A stretch of DNA of 64,000 bases from Bacteroidota bacterium (GCA_027620655.1 JAQCDS010000006.1:1-64000), one strand, 5' to 3'. Numbered from the stretch's first letter, positions 9,690 to 19,448 are shown. Program-made: numbers and translations. Notes: a model not told the origin generated them from the sequence alone.

Positions 9690-9701
9690 TGAAGAAAAAA
9701 A

Positions 9702-11990
9702 CTAGGAAATCAAATTAGCCTTTTCTTTTTGTTGTGCATCAATCACTGCAACTGCTGTCATGTTTACAATTTCATCCACACTTGCGCCAAATTGTATAAT
9801 ATGGACAGGCTTTCTAAGTCCCATAATAATTGGCCCTATAGACTCTGCTTTGTTGAGCTCTTTTAGCAATTTATAAGTGATATTTGCCGACTCTAAATTT
9901 GGAAAAATAAGTCCATTTACTTTTTTATTTGCTAATCTTGAAAACGGAAAATTTGCTTTTAACATTTCACTATTTAAAGCAAAATCTGTTTGCAACTCTC
10001 CATCTACAGACAAATCTGGATGTCTACGGTGTAAATAGGATACTGCTTCACGAACTTTGGTCGCCGTTTGATCTTTTGAAGATCCAAAATTTGAATATGA
10101 TAACATGGCCAACACTGGAGTAATTCCAAACATTTTCATCACTCCAGAGGTCATCTGTGTAATTTTTATCAAATCGTGGGCGGTTGGGTTAATATTGATA
10201 GCAGTATCACTCAAAAACATGGGGCCTCTGTGTGTAATCATTACATTGGTTGTGGCGATTCTTGTTGACCCTGGTGCAAGACCAATCAAATCGAGCATTG
10301 GTTTTACGACTGATGGATAATTTCTTGAGTATCCTGTTATCAAAGCATCAGCATCTCCTTCATTGACCATCATTGCAGCATAATAGTTTCTTTCACGCAT
10401 GAGTTTTTGAGTGGATAAAAGCGTTTGCCCACGGCGTTCTTGTTGTTTCCAAAACACTTCGGCGTATTTATTTTTTTGTTCAAAATGATCCTCATCTTTG
10501 GGGTCAATTATTGGGACATCTGCATCAAATTCGAGTTCTTCTTTTAAGTGTTCTATTTGTTTTTTATTGCCTAATAAAATAGGGTGTGCTATCCCTTCTT
10601 CATATACAATTTGGGCCGCTTTTAAAACATCCAATTGATCGGCTTCTGCAAAAACAACGCGCTTAGGGTTTAGTTTTGCTCTATTAAATAGCAAGCGAAC
10701 AATCTTGTTGTCTCCCCCCATACGATCCAATAAGGTTTCTTCATATTTTTCCCAATCCAAAATTGGTGCTTGTGCAACACCACTTTCCATTGCTGCCTTG
10801 GCTACGGCTGGTGGTATTTTTGCTATCAAACGAGGATCAAAAGGCTTTGGAATGATATAATCACTTCCAAAAGTTAAACGCATTTCTCCATAAGCAATAT
10901 TCACTTGTTCTGGTACAGGCTCTTTAGCTAGTTCTGCAAGGGCAACAACAGCAGCTTTTTTCATTGCTTCATTAATGGTTTTTGCTCTAACATCTAATGC
11001 CCCTCTAAAAATAAAAGGAAATCCTAAGACATTATTAACCTGATTTGGATTATCACTTCGGCCTGTGGCCATTATAATATCATCTCTTGTTTGAATTGCT
11101 AAATCATATGTAATTTCTGGGTCTGGATTGGCCATTGCAAATACAATTGGATTTTTGGCCATAGATTTTAGCATTTTTGGAGAAACGATATTGGAAGTTG
11201 AAAGACCAATAAATACATCGGCATCACGCATTGCTTCTTCCAAAGTGTCTATTTTTTTTGTTGTAGCAAATTCAGACTTTTGTGACGTAAGATTTTCACG
11301 ATCTTGACGTATGACTCCTCTACTGTCAAGCATCACAATGTTTTCTCGTTTTGCACCAAAAGACATATATAGTCTTGTACAAGAAATTGCAGCTGCTCCT
11401 GCGCCACTCACTACTATTTGTACATCTTCAATGTTTTTTTCAGCAAGTTCTAAAGCATTCAAAAGAGCAGCAGCTGAAATTATGGCTGTCCCGTGCTGAT
11501 CATCATGCATTACAGGAATATTCAACTCTTCTTTTAGACGCTTTTCAATTTCAAAAGCTTCAGGGGCTTTTATATCTTCTAGGTTAATCCCACCAAAAGT
11601 TGGCGCAATATTTTTTACGGTATTTATAAATTCATCAACATTTTCCGTATCAACTTCAATATCAAAAACATCAATATCTGCAAAAATTTTAAATAAAAGT
11701 CCTTTACCTTCCATTACTGGTTTAGAGGCTTCTGGCCCAATATTGCCAAGACCCAAGACTGCTGTTCCATTGGATATTACAGCAACCAAATTACCCTTGG
11801 AAGTATATTTATATGCTTCAGATGGGTTTTTTTCAATTTCTAAACATGGTGCTGCTACACCAGGTGAATATGCCAAAGATAAGTCACGTTGGGTAGCATA
11901 CTTTTTTGTTGGAACAACTTGAATTTTTCCTGGATTTGGTTTAGCATGATATGCTAAAGCTTCTAAATCGTGTCTGGTTAGTTTTGACAT
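9702..11990 (-). CDS. maeB: NADP-dependent malic enzyme with C-terminal phosphotransacetylase-like domain
   Basis: 762 residues from an ATG. The first ~430 residues form the malic enzyme: YSPGVAAPCLEI and GTAVLGLGNIGPEASKPVMEGK carry the substrate and metal residues, and VSGAGAAAISCTRL is the dinucleotide-binding glycine loop. The remainder is a phosphate-acetyltransferase-like domain (RVVFAEADQLDVLKAA, YSRNYPSVVKPMLDLIG, then TNVMITHRGPMFLSDTAIN) that in MaeB enzymes is thought to be regulatory (acetyl-CoA sensing) and not catalytic. It oxidatively decarboxylates malate to pyruvate and yields NADPH in the cytoplasm. It appears to head the run maeB-ruvA-sprA, with a promoter-like box 20 bases upstream. 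Length and domain order are normal. Confidence 0.95.
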   Translation of the reverse strand: MSKLTRHDLEALAYHAKPNPGKIQVVPTKKYATQRDLSLAYSPGVAAPCLEIEKNPSEAYKYTSKGNLVAVISNGTAVLGLGNIGPEASKPVMEGKGLLFKIFADIDVFDIEVDTENVDEFINTVKNIAPTFGGINLEDIKAPEAFEIEKRLKEELNIPVMHDDQHGTAIISAAALLNALELAEKNIEDVQIVVSGAGAAAISCTRLYMSFGAKRENIVMLDSRGVIRQDRENLTSQKSEFATTKKIDTLEEAMRDADVFIGLSTSNIVSPKMLKSMAKNPIVFAMANPDPEITYDLAIQTRDDIIMATGRSDNPNQVNNVLGFPFIFRGALDVRAKTINEAMKKAAVVALAELAKEPVPEQVNIAYGEMRLTFGSDYIIPKPFDPRLIAKIPPAVAKAAMESGVAQAPILDWEKYEETLLDRMGGDNKIVRLLFNRAKLNPKRVVFAEADQLDVLKAAQIVYEEGIAHPILLGNKKQIEHLKEELEFDADVPIIDPKDEDHFEQKNKYAEVFWKQQERRGQTLLSTQKLMRERNYYAAMMVNEGDADALITGYSRNYPSVVKPMLDLIGLAPGSTRIATTNVMITHRGPMFLSDTAININPTAHDLIKITQMTSGVMKMFGITPVLAMLSYSNFGSSKDQTATKVREAVSYLHRRHPDLSVDGELQTDFALNSEMLKANFPFSRLANKKVNGLIFPNLESANITYKLLKELNKAESIGPIIMGLRKPVHIIQFGASVDEIVNMTAVAVIDAQQKEKANLIS

Positions 11991-12010
11991 ATAGTTGTTA
12001 TTTAAGTTTA

Positions 12011-12040
12011 CAAAGTTAGTAGTATCCTTGTAATGAGAAA
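12011..12040 (-). promoter_or_regulatory. Candidate promoter of maeB
   Basis: Minus strand TAACTTTG (matches TAnnTTTG) at 12011-12018, with TTTC 18 bases further upstream at 12037-12040 (one mismatch from TTTG). The box ends 20 bases before the maeB ATG. Confidence 0.45.
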
Positions 12041-12048
12041 ATTTTTGT

Positions 12049-12975
12049 TTAATCTTTTAAAAACTTAATATTTCGAGTTAGTCCTGTATATTTTGTGCGT
12101 TTGACTGCAGATTTTTTAAATACTTTATTGAAAGTTTCAAGTGTGATTTCTTCCCAGTCTTTCTTGGTCATCGATAGTAGTTCTGGTTTTGGATTAAATA
12201 AAGGTTCATTGTGTGCTTTAGAAAAACGGTTCCAAGGGCATACGTCTTGACAAACATCACAACCAAACATCCAATCGTCAAATTTTCCTTTCATTTCTGT
12301 TGGAATATTATCTTTGAGCTCAATGGTAAAATATGAAATACATTTACTACCATCAACCTTATAGGGTTCAGTAATAGCTTCTGTTGGACAGGCATCAATA
12401 CATGCTGTACAGGTTCCACAATGATCTGTAACAGCATGATCTGGTTCTAAATCCAAATCAATAATTAGTTCTGCAATAAAATAAAATGACCCTACTTTTT
12501 GAGAAAGTAAATTACTGTGTTTACCGATCCACCCTAGTCCAGATTTCTTCGCCCATGCTTTTTCTAAAATTGGCGCAGAGTCTACAAAAGCACGACCATA
12601 TACATCCCCGATTTCATCCCTTATATATTCTAAAAGATGTTTTAATTTATCTTTTATGACATAGTGATAATCTACGCCATAAGCATATTTACTAATCTTT
12701 GGTGCTTCTGGATCCAATTGTGTTTGTGATGGAAAGTAATTATATATCAAAGACACGACACTTTTTGAATCTTCAACGAGCAGGGTTGGATCCAAACGCT
12801 TATCAAAATGATTTTCCATATATTGCATTTTGCCATGTTTGTTCTGATTGAGCCATGCTTCTAATCGTGGCGCTTCATCTTCCAAAAATGCTGCTTTACT
12901 TATGCCGCAAGATAAAAAACCGAGGCGTTTGGCTTCGGTTTTAATAAGTTGTGCATACTGTACTTTTTTTGACAT
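12049..12975 (-). CDS. queG: Epoxyqueuosine reductase
   Basis: 308 residues from the ATG at 12975 ([20 protein letters not shown]). The longer frame starts with TTG at 13032 and would overlap ruvB by 56 bases, so I reject it; the ATG lies just 1 base beyond the ruvB stop. QueG performs the last step of tRNA queuosine synthesis, reducing epoxyqueuosine with a cobalamin cofactor and two 4Fe-4S clusters. Both ferredoxin-type clusters are visible: [16 protein letters not shown] and [13 protein letters not shown]. The conserved [27 protein letters not shown] segment contains the catalytic-site Asp and cobalamin-contacting residues. The protein lacks the C-terminal HEAT-like extension found in some proteobacterial QueG, which is normal for Bacteroidota. 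It is co-oriented and nearly fused with ruvB, so one transcript is likely. Confidence 0.94.
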   Translation of the reverse strand: MSKKVQYAQLIKTEAKRLGFLSCGISKAAFLEDEAPRLEAWLNQNKHGKMQYMENHFDKRLDPTLLVEDSKSVVSLIYNYFPSQTQLDPEAPKISKYAYGVDYHYVIKDKLKHLLEYIRDEIGDVYGRAFVDSAPILEKAWAKKSGLGWIGKHSNLLSQKVGSFYFIAELIIDLDLEPDHAVTDHCGTCTACIDACPTEAITEPYKVDGSKCISYFTIELKDNIPTEMKGKFDDWMFGCDVCQDVCPWNRFSKAHNEPLFNPKPELLSMTKKDWEEITLETFNKVFKKSAVKRTKYTGLTRNIKFLKD

Positions 12976-12976
12976 G

Positions 12977-13999
12977 CTAAAACAATCCTGTTTGGTAATC
13001 TCCTTTTTGACGACCAAGGTGTTTGTAGGCAAGTTCTGTAACTTCTCTTCCTCTTGGGGTACGCATTATAAATCCTTGCTGAATTAAAAATGGCTCGTAG
13101 ACTTCTTCTATGGTTTCTGGACTTTCACTTACCGCAGTGGCTATTGTTGTAATACCAACAGGACCTCCTTTGAATTTATCAATAATTGTGGTAAGGATTT
13201 TATTATCCATTTCATCCAAACCATGAGCATCTACATTAAGGGCTTTTAACCCAAATTTTGCAATCTCAATATCTATTTTACCATTGCCTTTTATTTGGGC
13301 AAAATCTCTAACACGTCTCAATAGTGCATTTGCAATTCTTGGGGTTCCACGACTTCGTCCTGCAATTTCTATAGCGGAATCAAAGCTTATGGGGACATTC
13401 AAAATTTGAGCACTTCGTTGAAGAATAGTCGAAAGCAATTCTGTGGAATAATATTGAAGTCGGCTACTGATTCCAAAACGTGCGCGCATAGGTGCTGTAA
13501 GCAATCCCGAGCGCGTAGTGGCTCCAACTAATGTAAAAGGATTCAAATTGATCTGAACAGTTCTTGCATTGGGACCAGATTCAATCATGATATCAATCTT
13601 ATAATCTTCCATTGCAGAGTATAAATATTCTTCTACAATTGGGCTTAAACGGTGAATTTCATCAATAAAAAGTACATCTCTATCTTCTAAATTGGTAAGC
13701 AACCCTGCCAAATCTCCAGGCTTATCCAAAACAGGACCAGAGGTGACTTTAATCCCCACATTCAATTCATTTGCTAAAATATGTGCTAAGGTAGTTTTTC
13801 CCAATCCTGGAGGGCCATGAAAAAGGGTGTGATCTAAAGCTTCATTGCGCTCTACAGCTGCTTTTACAAAAATTTGCAAGTTTTCCAAAACTTGATCTTG
13901 CCCAGAAAAATCATCAAAGGTTAGCGGTCTTAACGCTTTTTCGATGTCGTGTTCCTCAGGAGATAAATTTTCGTCTGTTGGATCAAGGTACTGATTCAT
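12977..13999 (-). CDS. ruvB: Holliday junction DNA helicase RuvB
   Basis: 340 residues from an ATG. It is the AAA+ motor that, with RuvA, drives branch migration of Holliday junctions. Walker A is GPPGLGKTT at 62-70, Walker B is DEIH at 113-116, sensor 1 is in [21 protein letters not shown], and the winged-helix DNA-binding domain ends with [17 protein letters not shown]. The length is normal. It is the first gene of a ruvB-queG pair. A TATATTTG promoter box ends only five bases before the ATG, so the transcript may have almost no leader. Upstream lies the terminator of the act-cox operon. Confidence 0.97.
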   Translation of the reverse strand: MNQYLDPTDENLSPEEHDIEKALRPLTFDDFSGQDQVLENLQIFVKAAVERNEALDHTLFHGPPGLGKTTLAHILANELNVGIKVTSGPVLDKPGDLAGLLTNLEDRDVLFIDEIHRLSPIVEEYLYSAMEDYKIDIMIESGPNARTVQINLNPFTLVGATTRSGLLTAPMRARFGISSRLQYYSTELLSTILQRSAQILNVPISFDSAIEIAGRSRGTPRIANALLRRVRDFAQIKGNGKIDIEIAKFGLKALNVDAHGLDEMDNKILTTIIDKFKGGPVGITTIATAVSESPETIEEVYEPFLIQQGFIMRTPRGREVTELAYKHLGRQKGDYQTGLF

Positions 14000-14004
14000 A
14001 ATAA

Positions 14005-14012
14005 CAAATATA
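14005..14012 (-). promoter_or_regulatory. TAnnTTTG box abutting the ruvB start codon
   Basis: Minus strand TATATTTG, then TTATT, then the ruvB ATG. No TTTG is present at the -33 distance; that region is occupied by the terminator stem. If used, transcription would begin at or next to the start codon. Confidence 0.45.
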
Positions 14013-14015
14013 AAG

Positions 14016-14047
14016 AAAAAGCCTTTCTCGTTTAAGAAAGGCTTTTT
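14016..14047 (-). terminator. Intrinsic terminator of the act-cox operon
   Basis: A perfect 13-bp inverted repeat (AAAAAGCCTTTCT / AGAAAGGCTTTTT) with a 6-nt loop lies 29 bases after the coxA stop. On the minus strand the descending arm ends in a T run. Confidence 0.92.
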
Positions 14048-14075
14048 AATATATTTAAGAAGTAACTAACAATTT

Positions 14076-15869
14076 TTAGTGTTGAAGCTCTTCTTCTCTG
14101 TCTTTTAGTGGAATATGTTGTGGCACAAAGTCTTCATCATGACCAGGTTTACTATAATCGTATGCCCAACGGTGAACATGTGGAATTTCTCCAGGCCAGT
14201 TGCCATGCATATGCTCTACAGGTGCTGTCCACTCCAAAGTGTTTGAACGCCATGGATTTTGTTCTGTTTTCTTTCCATAGAACATGCTGTGAACAAAGTT
14301 ATATAGGAAGACTAATTGTACAAGTCCTGCAACAAGTGCAAAAATTGTGATTAAAACTTGTACGTTTTGGGTATCATCAAAAAGTGGGAAATTACTATTG
14401 GTGTAATAACGTCTTGGTAATCCTGCCATGCCTATAAAATGCATTGGAAAGAAAACACCGTAAGCACATACGGCTGTCACCCAAAAATGTATATAACCTA
14501 AATTTTTATTTAGCATTCGTCCAAACATTTTTGGGAACCAATGGTATACACCAGCAAATAATCCATATAACGCAGATATCCCCATTACTAAATGGAAATG
14601 TGCGACTACAAAATAAGTATCGTGAACATTGATATCAAGTGCACTATCCCCCAGAATAATTCCTGTAAGACCTCCTGTTATAAATGTTGAAACTAAGCCA
14701 ATTGAAAACAACATAGCAGGATTTAATTGAAGGTTTCCTTTCCAAAGTGTTGTAATATAATTAAATGCTTTTACTGCCGATGGAATGGCAATAAGTAATG
14801 TTGTAAATGTAAATACTGATCCTAAGAATGGGTTCATCCCTGAGATAAACATGTGATGTCCCCACACGATTGTTGATAAAAAGGCAATGGCAATAATTGA
14901 AGCTACCATTGCTCTGTATCCAAAGATTGGTTTTCTTGCGTTTGTTGCTATAACTTCTGATGTTATCCCTAAAGCTGGAAGTAATACAATGTATACTTCT
15001 GGGTGTCCAAGAAACCAGAATAAATGTTCAAATAAAACTGGTGACCCGCCTTGATAATGCAACACCTCTCCTTGAATAAAAATATCTGAAAGGAAGAAAG
15101 ATGTTCCAAAACTTCTATCCATTATTAACAACAATGCTGCAGATAAAAGAACTGGGAAAGAAACTACACCAATTACAGCCGTAATAAAAAACGCCCAAAT
15201 GGTTAATGGTAACCTTGTCATGGACATTCCTTTTGTTCTAAGGTTTAATACTGTTACTATATAGTTCAATGAGCCAAGAAGTGAAGACGCAATAAAAATT
15301 GCCATTGAAACGAGCCAAAGTGTCATCCCTGCTCCAGACCCCCCTTGTGCTAACGGAAGTGCACTAAGAGGTGGATAAATTGTCCATCCTGCTGCAGCTG
15401 GTCCTGCTTCAACAAACAATGAAATTACCATTATCACGCTTGATAAGAAGAAAAGCCAATAAGATATCATATTTAAAAATCCTGAGGCCATATCTCTTGC
15501 TCCAATTTGTAGTGGAATCAAAAGGTTACTAAAAGTACCACTAAGCCCCGCTGTCAATACAAAAAACACCATGATTGTTCCATGAATGGTCACCAATGCC
15601 AAATAAATATCTGCGTCCATAACGCCGCCTGGTGCCCACTTACCTAATAGAGCTTCAAATATTACATTTGGTTTTTCTGGCCATGCAATTTGCATACGCA
15701 TTAGCAATGACATTAAAATTCCAATTATCCCCATGATTAAACCCGTAATCAAATACTGTTTAGCAATCATTTTATGATCTTGACTAAAAATGTATTTTGT
15801 TACAAAGGTTTCTTTGTGATGATGCCCGTGGTCGTCATCGTGTGTATGGGTGTCTACGTGTGCTGACAT
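14076..15869 (-). CDS. coxA: Cytochrome c oxidase subunit I (aa3-type, heme-copper)
   Basis: 597 residues from an ATG, with 12 or more membrane helices. This catalytic subunit reduces O2 to water and pumps protons. Heme a / a3 and CuB ligands are present: His96 in TIHGTIMVFF, His289 and Tyr293 in GHPEVYIVLLP (the crosslinked His-Tyr pair), His338-His339 in WGHHMF, and His424/His426 in VAHFHLVMG. The Glu of HPEV places it with type A1 oxidases. The N-terminus is unusually rich in His and Asp (HVDTHTHDDDHGHHH), a possible metal-binding tail. It is the last gene of actABCDEF-coxB-coxA. Subunit III is not encoded in this operon and must lie elsewhere. Confidence 0.97.
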   Translation of the reverse strand: MSAHVDTHTHDDDHGHHHKETFVTKYIFSQDHKMIAKQYLITGLIMGIIGILMSLLMRMQIAWPEKPNVIFEALLGKWAPGGVMDADIYLALVTIHGTIMVFFVLTAGLSGTFSNLLIPLQIGARDMASGFLNMISYWLFFLSSVIMVISLFVEAGPAAAGWTIYPPLSALPLAQGGSGAGMTLWLVSMAIFIASSLLGSLNYIVTVLNLRTKGMSMTRLPLTIWAFFITAVIGVVSFPVLLSAALLLIMDRSFGTSFFLSDIFIQGEVLHYQGGSPVLFEHLFWFLGHPEVYIVLLPALGITSEVIATNARKPIFGYRAMVASIIAIAFLSTIVWGHHMFISGMNPFLGSVFTFTTLLIAIPSAVKAFNYITTLWKGNLQLNPAMLFSIGLVSTFITGGLTGIILGDSALDINVHDTYFVVAHFHLVMGISALYGLFAGVYHWFPKMFGRMLNKNLGYIHFWVTAVCAYGVFFPMHFIGMAGLPRRYYTNSNFPLFDDTQNVQVLITIFALVAGLVQLVFLYNFVHSMFYGKKTEQNPWRSNTLEWTAPVEHMHGNWPGEIPHVHRWAYDYSKPGHDEDFVPQHIPLKDREEELQH

Positions 15870-15888
15870 AATCTTTTGGTATTACTAT

Positions 15889-16959
15889 TTAGTTTTGAAC
15901 TAATGAGTTTTTAAATATTTTTTGTTCTTGCAACCATGCATTGTATTCTTCTTCTGTTTCAACAATAATTTTCATTTGCATGTTGTAATGGGATTTTCCA
16001 CAAATTTTGTTGCATAATAACAGGTAATCAAATTCATAGCGATCAAGCGGCTCTTCACCTTTGGCTTGAAGCTTCTTACTGTTTTCGTTTCGAATTTTGT
16101 TGATATTTCTTACTTTTTCATAAATCTCTGGGTTCAATCGCATTTCCTCAGTGGTAAAGGTTGGCGTAAATGCAAATTGAGTAATCATTCCTGGTACACA
16201 ATTCATTTGTGCTCTAAAATGTGGCATGTATGCCGAATGCAATACATCCTGGGAACGCATTTTAAATAATATTGGCTTTCCAACGGGTAAATGGAGCTCA
16301 GTGGTGATGATGTCATCTTGAGCATTAGGGTCAGACTCATCTAGCCCTAAAATATTAGCATTGTCTAAGTTAATTAATCTCACATTGGCCTTACCAAGAA
16401 CATTGTCTTCGCCAGCATAGCGTGCTTTCCAGTTAAACTGTTGAGCATACAATTCTACGACAATTGGATCTTCCTCTTCATCAATGTTCATAATATCGTT
16501 CCAAGTAAATAATCCATACATGATGAGTCCCGCTAGGGTAATTACTGGAATAATCGTCCAGATAAATTCTAACTTGTCATTATCGGCATAGAAAAGCGCT
16601 TTTCTTCCTTTTTCGCCTTTGTATTTAAAAGCAAAATAATGTAACAAAAATTGAGTGATGGTTTGTACAATAAAGATCACAACCATCGAAATAATCATCA
16701 ATCGGTCTATTTCTGGTCCATGCTCAGAGGCTGAATTTGAAACGAGTGGTAAATCTCCCCACAGCGCAAAAGAGATGATGGTGATAAGGTATATAAATCC
16801 TAAAAATGCTAGCATCAAATAGCCATTTACAGAATTGTCTTTATCATTTGCAATTTGGGAATTGTCTTTATTTGCTTGTGCTAAATCAAATATTTTAACC
16901 ATTTGCCAAATCGCGATGGTAATTCCTAATAATATTAATATTGTTAATAAGCCAGTCAT
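15889..16959 (-). CDS. coxB: Cytochrome c oxidase subunit II
   Basis: 356 residues from an ATG. It carries the CuA centre that accepts electrons from the cytochrome donor. Three hydrophobic segments precede the soluble domain (the usual family count is two, plus a signal-like N-terminal helix here). The CuA site is CNKICGKSHYNM (C-x3-C-x3-H-x2-M), with the upstream CuA histidine in VLHSAYMPHFRAQM. There is no CxxCH, so unlike caa3 oxidases it has no fused cytochrome c. Electrons therefore probably arrive from the monoheme ActE or the ActA heme domain encoded in the same operon. It lies 26 bases after actF and 19 before coxA. Confidence 0.97.
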   Translation of the reverse strand: MTGLLTILILLGITIAIWQMVKIFDLAQANKDNSQIANDKDNSVNGYLMLAFLGFIYLITIISFALWGDLPLVSNSASEHGPEIDRLMIISMVVIFIVQTITQFLLHYFAFKYKGEKGRKALFYADNDKLEFIWTIIPVITLAGLIMYGLFTWNDIMNIDEEEDPIVVELYAQQFNWKARYAGEDNVLGKANVRLINLDNANILGLDESDPNAQDDIITTELHLPVGKPILFKMRSQDVLHSAYMPHFRAQMNCVPGMITQFAFTPTFTTEEMRLNPEIYEKVRNINKIRNENSKKLQAKGEEPLDRYEFDYLLLCNKICGKSHYNMQMKIIVETEEEYNAWLQEQKIFKNSLVQN

Positions 16960-16985
16960 TGTACTATACTATCTTTAAAATTTAA

Positions 16986-18332
16986 TTAATAATGAAACTG
17001 TTCGCTTTCTTTTATAAATGGATTGCCTTTTGGCAATAGTGGTGCTTTGGATAGTGCATAAAACACAACCCAAAGGAACAATCCAAGAAATAGCAACACT
17101 GCGCTAATTTCTGGAACACCAATAAACCAACGATCCCCTACAGTAGCTGGCATAATCATATTAAACACATCAATATAGTGTCCAAATAATATGACGATAC
17201 CTGCCATGACGATAAACCATGGTACACGCTTATAATCGCTGTTCATGAGTACCAAGAATGGGAAAATAAAATTCAAAACAAACATCCCAAAGAATGGTAA
17301 TTTATAGTCTTCTATTCTTGTGATGAAATAGGTAACTTCTTCTGGAATATTTGCATACCAAATCAGCATGAATTGCGAGAACCACAAATAGGTCCAAAAC
17401 ACACTAATTGCAAACATAAATTTAGCCAGATCGTGCAAGTGACTGTCGTTCACAAATTCCATTAACCCTTTTGATTTTAAGTAAATGGTTATCAGAGCAA
17501 TAACAGTAATTCCACTCACAAACATGCTTGCAAACACATACCATCCAAAAAGTGTACTGAACCAGTGTGGGTCTACACTCATAATCCAATCCCAAGACAT
17601 CATGGATTCTGTGTAAATATAAAACACTAAAAAGGCTGCAGATATTCTAAAGTTTTTCTTGAAATTACTATTATCATTTACATCAGCTTGGTCTTGTGCC
17701 AATGAAAATTTTCTAGAAAAATAACGGTATAAACTCCACCCTGCTATAAATATTAAACCTCTAATAGCAAACCAAGTTTTATTAAGCCATCCTGATTTTC
17801 CTTGAATAAGTTCGTCATGTGCAACAACTTCTGGATCCATCCAAATAAAAAGATGATCTCCCGCCCAAAGTGCAATTCCTAAAACTATTATAGCCCCTGG
17901 CAAAAGATAATAAGTTATAGCTTCCATTACTCTAAAAAGAACAGGCGACCAACCCGCTTGTGCTGCATACTGAATGCCATAAAACGCAAGTACTCCTAGT
18001 GAAATCATCATAAAAAAGAATGCTGCTACATACAATGCCGCATATGGTCTGTTGTGCATTTGATGCAAAACATGTTCTGCATGTTCGTCACCATGATGAG
18101 CCTCTTCATGATGAGGGTCATCATTACTTTCTGAGTGTATCATTGCAGCGTGAGCCTCGCCATTATCATGCGACTCGGCAGCACCATGATGTGCATTTTC
18201 TTCTGCTAATAAGACTTTAACATCCTCTAAAGTCAAATGATGAGATGAATTATAACTGGAAATCCACCCGATTGCGCCAATGATGATGAGCACAAGAGAT
18301 GTAATTTTTAATCTTTTTGAAAACGTATACAT
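16986..18332 (-). CDS. actF: Alternative complex III subunit ActF (quinol:cytochrome c oxidoreductase membrane subunit)
   Basis: 448 residues from an ATG, with about ten membrane helices (RPYAALYVAAFFFMM, AITYYLLPGAIIVLGIALW, RISAAFLVFYIYTESMMSWDW and others). In alternative complex III, ActF is one of two NrfD-like membrane subunits; ActC binds quinol. An extra-membrane insertion at about residues 45-95, between the first helix and the rest, is remarkably rich in His and acidic residues. The place in the operon, between the monoheme ActE and coxB, matches the ACIII clusters known from Flavobacterium and Rhodothermus. The His-rich insert may bind metal; this is inference. Confidence 0.93.
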   Translation of the reverse strand: MYTFSKRLKITSLVLIIIGAIGWISSYNSSHHLTLEDVKVLLAEENAHHGAAESHDNGEAHAAMIHSESNDDPHHEEAHHGDEHAEHVLHQMHNRPYAALYVAAFFFMMISLGVLAFYGIQYAAQAGWSPVLFRVMEAITYYLLPGAIIVLGIALWAGDHLFIWMDPEVVAHDELIQGKSGWLNKTWFAIRGLIFIAGWSLYRYFSRKFSLAQDQADVNDNSNFKKNFRISAAFLVFYIYTESMMSWDWIMSVDPHWFSTLFGWYVFASMFVSGITVIALITIYLKSKGLMEFVNDSHLHDLAKFMFAISVFWTYLWFSQFMLIWYANIPEEVTYFITRIEDYKLPFFGMFVLNFIFPFLVLMNSDYKRVPWFIVMAGIVILFGHYIDVFNMIMPATVGDRWFIGVPEISAVLLFLGLFLWVVFYALSKAPLLPKGNPFIKESEQFHY

Positions 18333-18356
18333 GTTTTATTTATGTTTTGTTTTTCT

Positions 18357-18908
18357 TTATTTTATTAATTCTGATCGAAGTGCTTCAACGTATGCTGTAA
18401 CTTGCCAACGCTCTTCTTCGTTTAATAGATTAGCATATGACCCCATTGAGTTTTTACCATAATATATAACGTGGTAAATACTTCCTGTTGTTATCGCACG
18501 GTCTGCATAACTTGGTACTCCTAATATTTTTTCACGCTTTACCAATGTTCCTTGGCCAGCACCTTTATTCCCATGACAAATCCCACAGTAAATATCATAA
18601 AGCTCCTTGCCTCTTTTGGGGTCAATCTCAGATACTTCTAAAGGAGATTTTAAGGATTTTAATGCCGCTTCATAGCCTTCATTGGTATTGTCATAATCAT
18701 ATAAGGAATATCCTCTGGCAATGGTTCCCTCAACAGGTAATAATGCTTCTTGACTGTTTGGGAATACCTCGTATTCGCCGTAAGCCTCGTAGCCAACAGG
18801 CTCATACATGTTCGGAAAAAATTGGTAGTTCGGTCTGCTGTTGTCTTGGCATGACCAAAGTGTTGAACCAATCAATACTAAAATGAATATTTTTGATACA
18901 CTTTTCAT
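18357..18908 (-). CDS. actE: Alternative complex III subunit ActE, monoheme cytochrome c lipoprotein
   Basis: 183 residues from the ATG at 18908. The longer frame begins with TTG at 18932 and would overlap actD, while the ATG gives a clean lipoprotein signal (MKSVSKIFILVLIGSTLWSC). One heme c site, CGICHGNKGAGQG, is followed by the distal Met candidate in GKNSMGSYA. ActE is the likely electron exit of complex III towards the CuA centre of CoxB. It is separated from actD by only 4 bases. Confidence 0.94.
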   Translation of the reverse strand: MKSVSKIFILVLIGSTLWSCQDNSRPNYQFFPNMYEPVGYEAYGEYEVFPNSQEALLPVEGTIARGYSLYDYDNTNEGYEAALKSLKSPLEVSEIDPKRGKELYDIYCGICHGNKGAGQGTLVKREKILGVPSYADRAITTGSIYHVIYYGKNSMGSYANLLNEEERWQVTAYVEALRSELIK

Positions 18909-18912
18909 AGGT

Positions 18913-19446
18913 CTAATGTGCTTCTTTTTCAATCACATGCACTTCTACTGCACCTGTTTTGGTTAATAGCGTTTTTAATTGTTTCTCATTGTCATGAACA
19001 GGGATTTCCATCAAAAAATGGTCATCAGTTGTTCTTGGGTCTGGATTTTCAGCGTTTTTGAATGGCCACATTCTACTTCTCAAATAAAATGTAATTACCA
19101 TTAAATGCGCCGCAAAAAATACGGTTAGCTCAAACATAATCGGTACAAATGCAGGCATATTTTCGATATAGCTAAAACTTGGTTTACCACCAATATTTTG
19201 TGGCCAATCTTCAATCATAATGAAATTCATCATTAAGATAGCAACAGTAAGTCCTACACAACCGTACATAAACGCTGCAATTGCAATACGTGTTGGGGCA
19301 AGCCCCATGGCCTTGTCCAATCCATGTACTGGGAATGGTGTATAAATTTCTTCGATATGATGCTTTTCTGCCTTTACAGTTTTTACTGCAGACATCAATA
19401 CATCATCATCTGTATATAAGGCATGAATAACTTTTGATGCTCCCAT
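18913..19446 (-). CDS. actD: Alternative complex III subunit ActD (DUF3341)
   Basis: 177 residues from an ATG, with two central membrane helices (about 55-80 and 100-125). The family start KVIHALYTDDDVLMSAVKTVK, the PFPVHGLDKAMGL motif and the EIPVHDN segment near the C-terminus mark it as DUF3341/ActD. It is a small membrane subunit without cofactors that packs against ActC/ActF in known ACIII structures. It starts 2 bases after the actC stop, which suggests coupled translation. Confidence 0.94.
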   Translation of the reverse strand: MGASKVIHALYTDDDVLMSAVKTVKAEKHHIEEIYTPFPVHGLDKAMGLAPTRIAIAAFMYGCVGLTVAILMMNFIMIEDWPQNIGGKPSFSYIENMPAFVPIMFELTVFFAAHLMVITFYLRSRMWPFKNAENPDPRTTDDHFLMEIPVHDNEKQLKTLLTKTGAVEVHVIEKEAH

Positions 19447-19448
19447 AT

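Noticed and set aside
12049-13032. Longer queG frame beginning at 13032
   Set aside because: Starts with TTG and overlaps ruvB by 56 bases; the ATG at 12975 lies just past the ruvB stop codon.
18488-18886. 132-codon open frame opposite actE
   Set aside because: Antisense shadow of a well-supported cytochrome lipoprotein gene; no signal, domain or promoter.
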